Translations under genes and position numbers: made by a program
The notes under the pieces: generated by a model
Seen by the model: the letters and a program-made list of their open reading frames with translations, nothing else
Told to the model about the DNA's origin: nothing
Database searches by the model: none
Source of the DNA: Gammaproteobacteria bacterium HGW-Gammaproteobacteria-13
GTDB lineage: Bacteria > Pseudomonadota > Gammaproteobacteria > Pseudomonadales > Pseudomonadaceae
DNA: 64,000 bases
Reading direction: 5' to 3'
Assembly (NCBI GenBank): GCA_002840155.1
Contig: PGZH01000002.1
Span: 62,001 to 126,000 of the forward strand
Shown: positions 44,163-53,310 of the stretch, in pieces
How positions within the stretch are numbered: position 1 is the stretch's first letter
Layout: each line of letters opens with the position of its first letter

Positions 44163-46073
44163 GTGACTTCACGCTTACCTGTGATCGTTGGTTTTGGTGG
44201 CTATAACGCAGCTGGGCGCAGCTCCTTCCACCATGGTTTCCGCCGCACCGTGATCGAATCGATGGACACGCCCGCGCGCCAGCAGACCCTCGCCGGCCTG
44301 GCGGTGATGATGAAGCTGGTCAAGGTGGTTGATGGCGGCTATCAGGATGACGCCGACAATGCCCTGAGCCTGGCCGAGATCGACGCCCGCTTCGCCGAGC
44401 AGATTCTCGCCTCGACCCTGGTGCGCCGCATCGAGAAACAGCACCTGGATGTCGACGCGGCGCACTGGCAGAAGACCATCGACATCAGCGCCACCGCCGG
44501 TCAGCCGCTGAGCTTTATCACCCTGCGCAAGCACCTGCCCGAACCGCTGCCGAGCGACTGGACGGTGGACGAGCTGAACGCCAGCGAAGTGCTGGTGACC
44601 CTGCATGACAACTGTGAATTCAAGGTCGACAGCTACCGCGCCCTGCCGGTGAAATCAGCAGGGCAGCTGCCCAGCGGTTTCGAGCCGAGCGAGCTGTACA
44701 ACGCACGTTTCCACCCGCGCGGCCTGGCCATGACCATCGTCGGCGTCACCGACGCCCTGCGCGCCACCGGCATCGAGTGGCAGACCATCATGCAGCACGT
44801 GGCCCCCGACGAAGTCGCGGTGTTCGCCGGTAGCATCATGAGCCAGCTCGACGAGAACGGCTTCGGCGGCCTGATGCAGTCGCGCCTCAAGGGCGGTCGC
44901 GTCACCGCCAAGCAGCTGGCCCTGGGCCTCAACACCATGCCGGCGGACTTTATCAACGCCTATGTGCTGGGCAGCGTCGGCACCACAGGCAGCGTCACTG
45001 GCGCCTGCGCGACCTTCCTCTATAACCTGCAGAAAGGTATCGAGCTGATCAGTTCGGGCAAGGCGCGGGTGGCCATCGTCGGCAACAGCGAAGCGCCGAT
45101 CAATCAGGAATGCATCGAGGGTTACGGCGCCATGGGCGCGTTGGCCACTGAAGACGGCCTACGCCAGATCGAAGGCAATGAACAGGTCGACTTCCGCCGC
45201 GCCAGCCGCCCATTTGGCGAGAACTGCGGCTTTACCCTCGCTGAAGCCTGCCAGTTCATCGTGCTGATGGACGACGCCCTGGCCCTGGAGCTGGGCGCGG
45301 ATATCCACGGCGCGGTGCCGGATGTGTTTATCAATGCCGACGGCTTCAAGAAATCCATTTCCGCCCCCGGCCCTGGCAACTACCTGACCGTGGCCAAGGC
45401 CGTCGCCAGCGCCGTGCAACTGCTGGGCATCGACGCGGTGCGCGAGCGCAGCTTTGTGCATGCCCACGGCTCCAGCACCCCAGCCAACCGGGTGACCGAA
45501 TCGGAAATCCTCGACCGCGTGGCCAGTGCCTTCGCCATCGAGCAGTGGCCGGTCACGGCAGTGAAAGCCTTTGTCGGCCACTCCCTGGCCACCGCCAGCG
45601 GCGATCAGGTGATCTCCGCCCTGGGCAGCTTCAAGTACGGCATCATCCCGGGGATCAAGACCATCGACGCGGTGGCCGAAGACGTGCACCAGCAGCACCT
45701 GAGCTTCGCCACCGCCGACCGCTCACGCGCCCCCGAGCAGCTGGATCTGTGTGTAATCAACTCCAAGGGTTTTGGCGGCAACAACGCCAGCGCCCTGCTG
45801 CTGGCCCCGCATGTGGCCGAACGTATGCTGCGTAAGCGTCATGGCGAAGCGGCCTTTGCCGCCTACCTGCAGCGCCGCGAAGCCACCCGCAGCAAGGCGC
45901 AGGCCTACGACGCGCAAGCGCTGCTGGGTGATCTGGGGATTATCTATAACTTCGGCAACGACCTGATCGATGACCAGCAGATCGAGATCAGTCCCGCGCA
46001 GATCAAGGTGCCGGGCTTTGCCCAGCCGCTGGTGTTCAAGAAGGACGAACGCTACGGCGATATGCTCGACTGA
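44163..46073 (+). CDS. fabY: Beta-ketoacyl-ACP synthase FabY
   Basis: Condenses acetyl-CoA with malonyl-ACP to start fatty-acid synthesis in Pseudomonas, in place of FabH. 636 residues, close to the 634 I recall for P. aeruginosa FabY, with strong similarity over the whole length (MSRLPVIVGFGGYNAAGRSS vs the start here with MTSRLPVIVG). The active-site cysteine is in TGACATFLYNL (about 282), the histidines in FVHAHGSSTPANR and FVGHSLATAS. GTG start at 44163 with AAGGAG upstream. Next gene is cysQ, convergent, as in P. aeruginosa. Confidence 0.95.
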   Translation: MTSRLPVIVGFGGYNAAGRSSFHHGFRRTVIESMDTPARQQTLAGLAVMMKLVKVVDGGYQDDADNALSLAEIDARFAEQILASTLVRRIEKQHLDVDAAHWQKTIDISATAGQPLSFITLRKHLPEPLPSDWTVDELNASEVLVTLHDNCEFKVDSYRALPVKSAGQLPSGFEPSELYNARFHPRGLAMTIVGVTDALRATGIEWQTIMQHVAPDEVAVFAGSIMSQLDENGFGGLMQSRLKGGRVTAKQLALGLNTMPADFINAYVLGSVGTTGSVTGACATFLYNLQKGIELISSGKARVAIVGNSEAPINQECIEGYGAMGALATEDGLRQIEGNEQVDFRRASRPFGENCGFTLAEACQFIVLMDDALALELGADIHGAVPDVFINADGFKKSISAPGPGNYLTVAKAVASAVQLLGIDAVRERSFVHAHGSSTPANRVTESEILDRVASAFAIEQWPVTAVKAFVGHSLATASGDQVISALGSFKYGIIPGIKTIDAVAEDVHQQHLSFATADRSRAPEQLDLCVINSKGFGGNNASALLLAPHVAERMLRKRHGEAAFAAYLQRREATRSKAQAYDAQALLGDLGIIYNFGNDLIDDQQIEISPAQIKVPGFAQPLVFKKDERYGDMLD

Positions 46074-46081
46074 GCGTCAGT

Positions 46082-46109
46082 GATGGGTTACGCCTGCGGC
46101 TAACCCATC
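46082..46109. repeat. GGGTTA...TAACCC hairpin repeat, copy 2
   Basis: GATGGGTTA (46082-46090) and TAACCCATC (46101-46109) are perfect inverted arms around CGCCTGCGGC. Located between the convergent fabY and cysQ genes, where it may act as a transcription stop. Confidence 0.65.
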
Positions 46110-46122
46110 CTACTGCCTTGGC

Positions 46123-46956
46123 TTAATCCAGCGCACGGGCCAGCTGAATCAGCTCGGCACGCCAGGCGGCAGCAGCCGGTAGCGCCAGAAAGTACGGATT
46201 AAGCAGCGACTCGCGCGCCTCATAGGTCAGCGCCTCGCCCTTGAGCGTCAGCACCTCGCCACCCGCCCCTTCCAGCACGCCCTGCGCCGCTGCGGTGTCC
46301 CACTGCGAGGTCGGTGCCAAACGCGGGTAGCAATCGGCATTGCCCTCGGCCAGCAGGCAGAACTTCAGCGAACTGCCGACACTGGCCAGTTGCAGATCAC
46401 CAAAACGCTCACTCAAACCGGTCAACAACGCTTCCTGCGCTGGGCTGGAATGACGGCGGCTGGCCACCAGAGTAAAGGCCTCTGGCGGAGCCAGGCGCAC
46501 ACTGATTTTCTCGCTGACACCCGCCGCATCGGCGCGCCAGGCGCCCAGCCCAGCGCCGCCGTAATAGCACTGTCCGGTGGCCGGAATGCCCACCACGCCA
46601 AACACTACGCGGCCCTGCTCGATCAGCGCGACGTTAACGGTGAACTCCTCGGAGCCGGCGATAAATTCCTTGGTGCCATCCAGCGGATCGACCAGCCACC
46701 AGCGGCTCCACTTCCCACGCTCGCTCAGGGCAATATCCGCCGCCTCTTCAGACAGCACCGGAATATCTGGAGCAAGGTCCAACAGGCCATCGTTAAGAAT
46801 ATGGTGGGCGGCCAGATCAGCGGCGGTCACCGGCGAGGCGTCGGCTTTTTGATTCACCGTCACGTCGGCGCGCCAGAAAGGGAGAGTTGCCGCGCCGGCT
46901 TCGCGGACCAGTTCGATGACTGCAGGAATCAGCGGATGGCTCATGGTTTGGCTCAT
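46123..46956 (-). CDS. cysQ: 3'(2'),5'-bisphosphate nucleotidase CysQ
   Basis: Hydrolyses PAP to AMP, removing a by-product of sulfate assimilation. 277 residues, inositol-monophosphatase fold; metal-binding motifs VLSEEAAD, WWLVDPLDGTKEFI and QWDTAAAQGVLEGAGG are intact. The ATG at 46956 overlaps the nudE stop (ATGA), so the two are co-translated; an ATG four codons in is also possible. Confidence 0.94.
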   Translation of the reverse strand: MSQTMSHPLIPAVIELVREAGAATLPFWRADVTVNQKADASPVTAADLAAHHILNDGLLDLAPDIPVLSEEAADIALSERGKWSRWWLVDPLDGTKEFIAGSEEFTVNVALIEQGRVVFGVVGIPATGQCYYGGAGLGAWRADAAGVSEKISVRLAPPEAFTLVASRRHSSPAQEALLTGLSERFGDLQLASVGSSLKFCLLAEGNADCYPRLAPTSQWDTAAAQGVLEGAGGEVLTLKGEALTYEARESLLNPYFLALPAAAAWRAELIQLARALD

Positions 46957-47519
46957 ACCTTGAAAATCCCACGCTGAGTCAGCACATCGCGGGCCAAATA
47001 CAGCGCCGCCAGGGCGCGGCCTTCGGTAAATTGCGGATGCTGGATCAGGCTCGACAGCTCGCGCAGGCTGGTCTGGTCGACGCGCATCGGCTCCGGCTCA
47101 TCGCCCGGCAGGCGTTCTTCATACAGCCCCGAGGCCAGCACCACCTGAATCTTCTGGCTCATATAACCCGGCGACAGGCTTAGCTCGGCCAGCAGCTCCA
47201 GGTGCTTCGCGCCAAACCCAGCTTCTTCTTTTAGCTCGCGGTTGGCCGCTTCCAGCACGTCCTCGCCCGGTTCGATCAGGCCCTTGGGTAGCGACAGCTG
47301 GTAGTCATCGGTGCCGCCGCAATACTCCTCGACCAGCAACGCGTGCTCGTCATCGACCATCGCCACCACCATCACCGCGCCATAACCTGCGCCCTTGCCC
47401 ACCAGTCGCTCATAGGTGCGTTCCACGCCGTTGCTGAAGCGCAGCTGCAGCTCCTCGACACGGAACAGGCGGCTGCTGGCGACAATTTCGCGAGCGAGTA
47501 CGGTGGGTTTCTGACGCAT
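46953..47519 (-). CDS. nudE: ADP compounds hydrolase NudE (Nudix)
   Basis: 188 residues. The Nudix box begins with GLIEPGEDVLEAANRELKEE and continues AGF, meeting the G-x5-E-x7-RE-x2-EE-x-G pattern. Expected to cleave ADP-ribose, NADH and similar compounds. The start at 47519 has AGGAG eight bases upstream. Operon with cysQ; divergent from yrfG by about 130 bases. Confidence 0.92.
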   Translation of the reverse strand: MRQKPTVLAREIVASSRLFRVEELQLRFSNGVERTYERLVGKGAGYGAVMVVAMVDDEHALLVEEYCGGTDDYQLSLPKGLIEPGEDVLEAANRELKEEAGFGAKHLELLAELSLSPGYMSQKIQVVLASGLYEERLPGDEPEPMRVDQTSLRELSSLIQHPQFTEGRALAALYLARDVLTQRGIFKV

Positions 47520-47652
47520 GGGGCGGCTCCTGGGCAGGACATAGCGGGTTATCATAACGCGGCTTTTCCTATTATCTGCGTAGGAGATTGCGCGATCACG
47601 ACGCCGATGGCGCAAATCGCGACTCCCTGCGCATCAGCCCGAAGAACTGCGC

Positions 47653-48315
47653 ATGCCCTCCTTGCCCTGGAACGCCATCGACACCGTCCTGCTGGATATG
47701 GACGGCACCCTGCTCGACCTGCACTTCGACAACCACTTCTGGTTGCAGCACCTGCCGCAGCGCTATGCCGAGCATCACGGCGTCAGCCGCGCGCTGGCCG
47801 AGGCCGAGCTGCTGCCGCTGTTTCGCGAACACGCCGGCACGCTCAACTGGTACTGCACGGACTTCTGGAGCCGCGAGCTGAAGTTGTCGATCCGCGACCT
47901 CAAACGCGAAGTGGCGCATCTGATCGCCCTGCGCCCGGACGCCGACACCTTTATCCAGGCGCTGCGCCAAGCCGGCAAACAGGTGGTGCTGATCACCAAC
48001 GCGCACCGCGATTCACTGTCGCTAAAGCTGGAACGCATCGAGCTGGCGCCCTATTTCGACCGGCTGATCAGCTCCCACGACTATGGCTTCCCCAAGGAAG
48101 ACCAGCAGTTCTGGCACGCCCTGCAGCAGGACATCAGCTTCGAACCTGAGCGCAGTTTGTTTATCGACGACAGCCTGCCGATCCTGCGCAGCGCCGGCCG
48201 TTATGGCGTCGGCCACCTGCTCGCCGTGCGTCAGCCCGATAGCCAGGCGGCGCCGAAGGACACCGAGGAGTTTGCCGCAGTGGAGGATTATCGGGAGTTG
48301 TTGCAAGGGCTATAA
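47653..48315 (+). CDS. yrfG: GMP/IMP 5'-nucleotidase YrfG-like (HAD)
   Basis: 220 residues. HAD motif I LLDMDGTLLDLHFDNHFW (about 13-30), motif II VVLITNAHRDS and motif III/IV region FPKEDQQFW and LFIDDSLPIL are present. The long N-terminal cap and the TLLDLHFDN extension match E. coli YrfG, a purine nucleotide phosphatase. Divergent from nudE; in P. aeruginosa and E. coli the same neighbours are found as I recall. Confidence 0.88.
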   Translation: MPSLPWNAIDTVLLDMDGTLLDLHFDNHFWLQHLPQRYAEHHGVSRALAEAELLPLFREHAGTLNWYCTDFWSRELKLSIRDLKREVAHLIALRPDADTFIQALRQAGKQVVLITNAHRDSLSLKLERIELAPYFDRLISSHDYGFPKEDQQFWHALQQDISFEPERSLFIDDSLPILRSAGRYGVGHLLAVRQPDSQAAPKDTEEFAAVEDYRELLQGL

Positions 48316-48321
48316 ACGCAG

Positions 48322-48344
48322 CGGGCGGCCATTGCAGCCGCCCG
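48322..48344. terminator. Stem-loop between convergent yrfG and LysM genes
   Basis: CGGGCGGC (48322-48329), loop CATTGCA, GCCGCCCG (48337-48344). No T run, so strength is uncertain. Confidence 0.5.
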
Positions 48345-48357
48345 ACACGCAAGTCGT

Positions 48358-48798
48358 TTATTCCTCGGGAATACGCAGCACCTGGCCCGGATAGATCTTG
48401 TCCGGATGGCTGAGCATCGGTTTGTTGGCTTCAAAGATTTTCGGGTAGGCATTGGCGTTGCCGTATTCGGCCTTGGCAATCGCGCTCAGGGTGTCGCCTT
48501 TCTTCACCGTGACAAAACGCGCCGCCGGGGCCGGCGTGGTCACGCTGATATGGTCCTCCACTGACGCCACACCGGCGACGTTACCGAGGGCCAGCAGGAT
48601 TTTCTCCTTCTCTTCCTGGCTGGCCACCTCGCCACGGGCGATGACTTTCTCGCCCTCGACGCTGACCTGGATATTCGGATTCCCCAAGCCCACCTTGGCC
48701 ACATGCGCGGTCAATGATTCGGCCGCCTGGGCCTCCTGACCGACCAGCGACTCCCAGAGTTTGGTTCCGGCTTCTTTGACAAAGGCAAACAGACTCAT
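48358..48798 (-). CDS. BON-LysM protein (LysM/Kbp type)
   Basis: 146 residues without a signal peptide: BON domain (about 30-90, NIQVSVEGEKVIARGEVASQ) followed by a LysM domain (about 97-145, KKGDTLSAIAKAEYGNANAY). Same size and layout as E. coli Kbp (YgaU), a cytoplasmic potassium-binding protein. AGAGGAAG lies before the ATG at 48798. Whether it senses K+ here is inference from the family. Confidence 0.9.
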   Translation of the reverse strand: MSLFAFVKEAGTKLWESLVGQEAQAAESLTAHVAKVGLGNPNIQVSVEGEKVIARGEVASQEEKEKILLALGNVAGVASVEDHISVTTPAPAARFVTVKKGDTLSAIAKAEYGNANAYPKIFEANKPMLSHPDKIYPGQVLRIPEE

Positions 48799-48990
48799 AA
48801 ACGCTTCCTCTTGATTCCTTGGAAAGTGGCCAGGCACGAAGCCCGGAGCCAGAAGTCTAGACCCTGATTCGTGACAAAGGTGCCAGGCCCGGCGCTGTCG
48901 CTGCAGGCCGCGCCATGGGCCGCATCCAGCGCCAGGCAGTACTCAACTGCCTGCTAGAATCGGCAAAACTCAGGCGTTGAAGGATTCATC

Positions 48991-49884
48991 GTGGATATCA
49001 AACAGCTGAAGTTCCTCATCGCCCTGGATGAAACCCGCCACTTCGGTCAGGCCGCCGCGCGTTGCCATATCACCCAGCCGACCCTTTCGATGCGCCTGCG
49101 TCAGCTGGAAGACGAGCTGGGCCTGGAACTGGTGCGCCGTGGTCAGCGCTTTGAGGGTTTCAGTGCCGAGGGTGAGCGCATTCTGGCCTGGGCGCGCAGC
49201 CTGATGGCCGCACATGATGGCCTGTATGCAGAGGCTGCCGCCTGCCGTGGCCAGCTGGTCGGCACCCTGCGTCTGGGTGTGGTGCCGCTGGCCGGCTTCG
49301 ACCCAATGCGCCTGGTGCAGTTTTTCGCCGAGCAACACCCTGGGCTGCGCTTTCAGCTGTTCGCCCTGAGCAGCGAGGAAATTCTCGAACGCCTCGGGCG
49401 TAATCAGCTCGACCTTGGCCTGTCCTACCTCGACCGCCTTAACCCTGAGAATTTCGATAGCCTGGAACTGGCGGAAACGCGCATGGGCCTGCTGTATGAC
49501 CGCCGGCATTTCCAGTTCACCCGCCCGGCGCTGCGCTGGGAAAGCCTGATCGACCTGCCGCTGGGCCTGCTCTCGGCCGGCATGCATTTTCGCCAGTCGA
49601 TCGACCACAGCTTCCGCTCCCGTGGCCTAACGCCCAGCCCACGGTTGGAAACAGATGCCGTGCATCAGCTGCTGCAAGCGGTCAGCGCGGGGCTGTGTTG
49701 CGCGATCATGCCGCTCAACGGTGGCCTGGCCGAATTCACCGAACACCTGGCGCTGACGCCCATCGAAGACGCCCATACCCTCGCCCCACTGGGCCTGATC
49801 CTGCGCCGCAGCGCGCCGCGCTCAGCCCTGGCCGAAGCCTGCTTTGCCGAAGCGCACAAGCTGCTACCCGCTGCTGCGAACTGA
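48991..49884 (+). CDS. LysR-family transcriptional regulator
   Basis: 297 residues: winged helix-turn-helix (about 1-60; MDIKQLKFLIALDETRHFGQ, AARCHITQPTLSMRLRQLED) and a co-inducer domain (about 90-290). GTG start at 48991 with AAGGA six bases upstream. Its neighbours are a LysM gene on the opposite strand and fdhD, 120 bases further on the same strand; control of fdhD and the molybdoenzyme behind it is a reasonable guess. The order lysM-lysR-fdhD is kept in P. aeruginosa as I recall. Confidence 0.92.
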   Translation: MDIKQLKFLIALDETRHFGQAAARCHITQPTLSMRLRQLEDELGLELVRRGQRFEGFSAEGERILAWARSLMAAHDGLYAEAAACRGQLVGTLRLGVVPLAGFDPMRLVQFFAEQHPGLRFQLFALSSEEILERLGRNQLDLGLSYLDRLNPENFDSLELAETRMGLLYDRRHFQFTRPALRWESLIDLPLGLLSAGMHFRQSIDHSFRSRGLTPSPRLETDAVHQLLQAVSAGLCCAIMPLNGGLAEFTEHLALTPIEDAHTLAPLGLILRRSAPRSALAEACFAEAHKLLPAAAN

Positions 49885-50004
49885 AAGGCCCAGATGTGAA
49901 GCCTTGATAGACAGCGCCGATCACAAGATCAGTAACAGCGATTAGACGCACCCGGCACAGCGGCCTAGGCTGGCGCTATCACCTCGTCGCCGGGAAGCCT
50001 GCCC

Positions 50005-50847
50005 ATGCCACGCCACGTCCCGTCTATCGCCCAAGATGCTGCCCCGGTGCTGCTGCCAGCGCCCACCTACAGCTATGTCGAACTGGCAGAGGCACAGCGG
50101 GACGGCGCCGCCGCGCTGGCCAACGAGACGGCGCTGGCGATCAGCTACAACGGCATCAGCCACAGCGTGATGATGGTGTCGCCCAGCGACCTGGAAGACT
50201 TTATCTACGGTTTCAGCCTGAGCGCCGGCCTGATCGAGCGCTTCGATGAGATCTACGATATCCGCTTTCAGCAACAGGCCAGCGCCATCAGCGCCGAGGT
50301 GCAGGTCAGCAACCGCGCCTTCTGGGCGCTCAAGCAGCAGCGCCGCACCCTGGCCGGTAATAGCGGCTGCGGCCTGTGCGGGGTAGAGGCGCTGGAACAA
50401 GCCCTGCCGCAGCTACCAAGCCTGGCGCCGTGCCCGCTACCGGCGGCAGCGCACCTGCAGGGCCTGCGCCAGCGAATTCAGAGCGTACAGACCATGGCCC
50501 GCCATAGCGGCGCGGTGCATGCCGCGCTGTTTGTCGATGGTCAAGGGCAGATCCGCCTGTGCCGCGAAGATATCGGCCGGCATAACGCCCTCGACAAGCT
50601 GCTCGGCGCCCTGCATCGCGAAGGGGAAAGCCCGCACCAGGGCTTTGCCGTGGTCACCAGCCGCTGCAGCCTTGAGCTAATCCACAAAGCGTTGCGCGCC
50701 GGCATCGGCACCCTGGTCAGCCTGTCCGCACCGACCACCCTCAGCGTGCAGTGGGCGCGCCAGCACAACCTCAACCTGATCCACCTGCCCCAGCAAAGCG
50801 CGCCACGGGTGTACAGCCCGGCCGCGCCCGGAGTCGCCCAGCCATGA
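50005..50847 (+). CDS. fdhD: Formate dehydrogenase accessory sulfurtransferase FdhD
   Basis: Transfers sulfur from IscS to the molybdenum cofactor before insertion into formate dehydrogenase. 280 residues; the essential CxxC pair is in SGCGLCGVEAL (Cys122 and Cys125), followed by the typical GAVHAALFVDGQGQI and DIGRHNALDKLLGA. The next gene starts within its stop codon (ATGA), so enzyme and maturation factor are made together. Confidence 0.95.
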   Translation: MPRHVPSIAQDAAPVLLPAPTYSYVELAEAQRDGAAALANETALAISYNGISHSVMMVSPSDLEDFIYGFSLSAGLIERFDEIYDIRFQQQASAISAEVQVSNRAFWALKQQRRTLAGNSGCGLCGVEALEQALPQLPSLAPCPLPAAAHLQGLRQRIQSVQTMARHSGAVHAALFVDGQGQIRLCREDIGRHNALDKLLGALHREGESPHQGFAVVTSRCSLELIHKALRAGIGTLVSLSAPTTLSVQWARQHNLNLIHLPQQSAPRVYSPAAPGVAQP

Positions 50848-53165
50848 GCCTGCAACCGATCAATCCGCGTTATCAGCCCTACAACGGGCCGGCTGCCGGC
50901 TGGGGCGCGCTGCGCAGCGTGACGCGTTTCTGGCTGGACAGTAAGCAGCCGTTCAAGAACCTGCGTGCCCTGCTCAAGACCAACCAGCACGGCGGCTTCG
51001 ACTGCCCCGGCTGCGCCTGGGGTGATTCGCCGGAAGACGGGCGCATCAAGTTCTGCGAGAACGGCGCCAAGGCGGTCAACTGGGAAGCCACCAAACGCCG
51101 CGTGGATGCCGCCTTTTTCGCCCGTTACAGCGTCAGCCAGCTGCGCGAGCAAAGCGATTACTGGCTCGAATACCAGGGTCGCCTGACTGAGCCGATGCGT
51201 TATGACGCGACCAGCGATCACTACCAACCGATCAGCTGGGACGCCGCCTTCGCCCTGATCGCCGAGCATCTAAGCGCGCTGGAAAGCCCTAACCAGGCCG
51301 AGTTCTACACTTCCGGCCGCGCCAGCAACGAGGCGGCCTACCTGTATCAACTGTTCGTCCGCGCCTTTGGCAGCAACAACTTTCCCGACTGTTCAAACAT
51401 GTGCCATGAAGCCAGCGGCGTGGCCCTCGGGCAAAGCGTGGGCGTCGGCAAGGGCAGTGTGACCTTCGCCGATTTCGAGCACAGCGATGCGATCTTCGTG
51501 CTCGGGCAGAACCCCGGCACCAACCACCCGCGCATGCTCGAACCGCTGCGCGAGGCGGTTAAACGCGGCGCCCAAGTGGTGTGCTTCAACCCGCTAAAGG
51601 AGCGCGGCCTGGAGCGCTTTCAGCATCCGCAACATGCCCTGGAAATGCTCAGCAATGGCTCCGAGCCACTCAACACCGCGTTCTTCCGCCCGGCTTTGGG
51701 TGGCGATCTAGCGGCCCTGCGCGGCATGGCCAAATTCCTCCTGCAATGGCACCGCGAAGCACTGGCCCAGGGCGAACCGGCGGTGTTCGACCTGGCGTTT
51801 ATTGCTGAACACACCAACGGCGTGGATGACTATTTAGCGCTGCTGGATGCCAGCAGCTGGGATTCGCTGGTCGAGCAATCCGGCCTGAGCCTGGACGAAC
51901 TGAAGCATGCCGCCCTGCTTTACCGCCGCGCCGAGCGGGTGATCATCTGCTGGGCCATGGGCATCACCCAGCACCACAACTCGGTGGCGACCATTCAGGA
52001 AATCGTCAACCTGCAGCTGCTGCGCGGCAACCTCGGCCGCCCCGGTGCAGGCCTGTGCCCGGTACGCGGCCACAGCAACGTGCAGGGCGACCGCACCATG
52101 GGCATCAATGAGCGCCCATCGGCAGTTTTTCTCGATGCGCTGGAGCAGCGCTTTAAATTCCAGGTGCCGCGCGCCCAGGGCCACAACACGGTCGAGGCGA
52201 TCAACGCCATGCTCGACGGTCAGGCCAAGGTGTTTATCGGTCTGGGCGGCAACTTTGCCCAAGCCACCCCGGACAGCCCGCGCAGCCACGCCGCGCTGAG
52301 CCGCTGCGCGCTGACCGTACAGATCAGCACCAAGCTCAACCGTAGCCACCTGACCACCGGCACCGACGCGCTAATCCTGCCGTGCCTGGGCCGCACCGAC
52401 ATCGACCACCAGGCCGACGGCCCGCAGGCGGTGACCGTGGAAGACTCATTCAGCATGATCCACGCCTCCTATGGCCAACTCGAACCGCTGTCGCCGCAAA
52501 TGCGCTCGGAGCCGGCGATCATCGCCGGTATCGCCAAGGCCACCCTGGGTAATCATCCGGTGGACTGGGACGCGTTGATTGCCGATTACCGGCGCATCCG
52601 CGAACTGATTGCCGAGACCATTCCCGGCTTCAACGACTTCAACCAGCGCCTGCAACACCCCGGCGGCTTCTACCTGGGTAACGCCGCCGCCGAACGGCGC
52701 TGGCTCACCCCAAGCCACAAGGCCAACTTCAAGGCCAACCCGCTGCCCGCCGACCTGCTGCCGCCGCAAGTGCGCCACACCGGGCAAACGCCGGATCTGA
52801 TCCTGCAGACGCTGCGTTCCCACGATCAGTACAACACCACCATCTATGGCCTGGATGACCGCTACCGTGGGGTCAAGGGCCAGCGTCAGGTGCTATTCGT
52901 CAATGAGGCGGACATCCTGCGTCTAGGCTTTCAGCCTGGGCAGCAGGTCGATATCCAGTCCATCTGGGATGACGGCATCAAACGCAAGGTAATGGGTTTT
53001 ACCCTGCTGGCCTTCGACATACCTGCAGGCCAAGCCGCCGCCTACTACCCGGAGGCCAACCCCCTGGTGCCGCTGCAGAGTTTTGGCGCGGGCAGCTTTA
53101 CCCCGACCTCGAAGTACGTGGCGATTCGCCTGCAGGCGCATCAGGCTAAAGCGCGCATCCTTTGA
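50844..53165 (+). CDS. FdhF/YdeP-family molybdopterin oxidoreductase
   Basis: 773 residues, formate-dehydrogenase alpha-like. N-terminal cysteines are C54, C57 (DCPGCAWGDS) and C71 (KFCENG); the canonical fourth ligand spacing of FdhF iron-sulfur clusters is not seen, as in YdeP relatives. The residue that would replace selenocysteine appears to be Cys187 in CSNMCHEASG. Molybdopterin-binding stretches LGQNPGTNHPRM and CPVRGHSNVQGDRTMG are intact. E. coli YdeP is linked to acid resistance, but the substrate is unknown. Overlaps fdhD by four bases. Confidence 0.88.
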   Translation: MSLQPINPRYQPYNGPAAGWGALRSVTRFWLDSKQPFKNLRALLKTNQHGGFDCPGCAWGDSPEDGRIKFCENGAKAVNWEATKRRVDAAFFARYSVSQLREQSDYWLEYQGRLTEPMRYDATSDHYQPISWDAAFALIAEHLSALESPNQAEFYTSGRASNEAAYLYQLFVRAFGSNNFPDCSNMCHEASGVALGQSVGVGKGSVTFADFEHSDAIFVLGQNPGTNHPRMLEPLREAVKRGAQVVCFNPLKERGLERFQHPQHALEMLSNGSEPLNTAFFRPALGGDLAALRGMAKFLLQWHREALAQGEPAVFDLAFIAEHTNGVDDYLALLDASSWDSLVEQSGLSLDELKHAALLYRRAERVIICWAMGITQHHNSVATIQEIVNLQLLRGNLGRPGAGLCPVRGHSNVQGDRTMGINERPSAVFLDALEQRFKFQVPRAQGHNTVEAINAMLDGQAKVFIGLGGNFAQATPDSPRSHAALSRCALTVQISTKLNRSHLTTGTDALILPCLGRTDIDHQADGPQAVTVEDSFSMIHASYGQLEPLSPQMRSEPAIIAGIAKATLGNHPVDWDALIADYRRIRELIAETIPGFNDFNQRLQHPGGFYLGNAAAERRWLTPSHKANFKANPLPADLLPPQVRHTGQTPDLILQTLRSHDQYNTTIYGLDDRYRGVKGQRQVLFVNEADILRLGFQPGQQVDIQSIWDDGIKRKVMGFTLLAFDIPAGQAAAYYPEANPLVPLQSFGAGSFTPTSKYVAIRLQAHQAKARIL

Positions 53166-53310
53166 TGCGTATCTGTGGCAACGATCACAATGGCGACCAG
53201 CGGCAGGGAATTTTTCGGCGAAACGCCCTCTAAGACTGTGTGTGGATCATTCGTCCTTTAAAAACAAAGGCCTAGGTTCGCACACCCATTTAGTCGAGAA
53301 GGTCTGCCGT

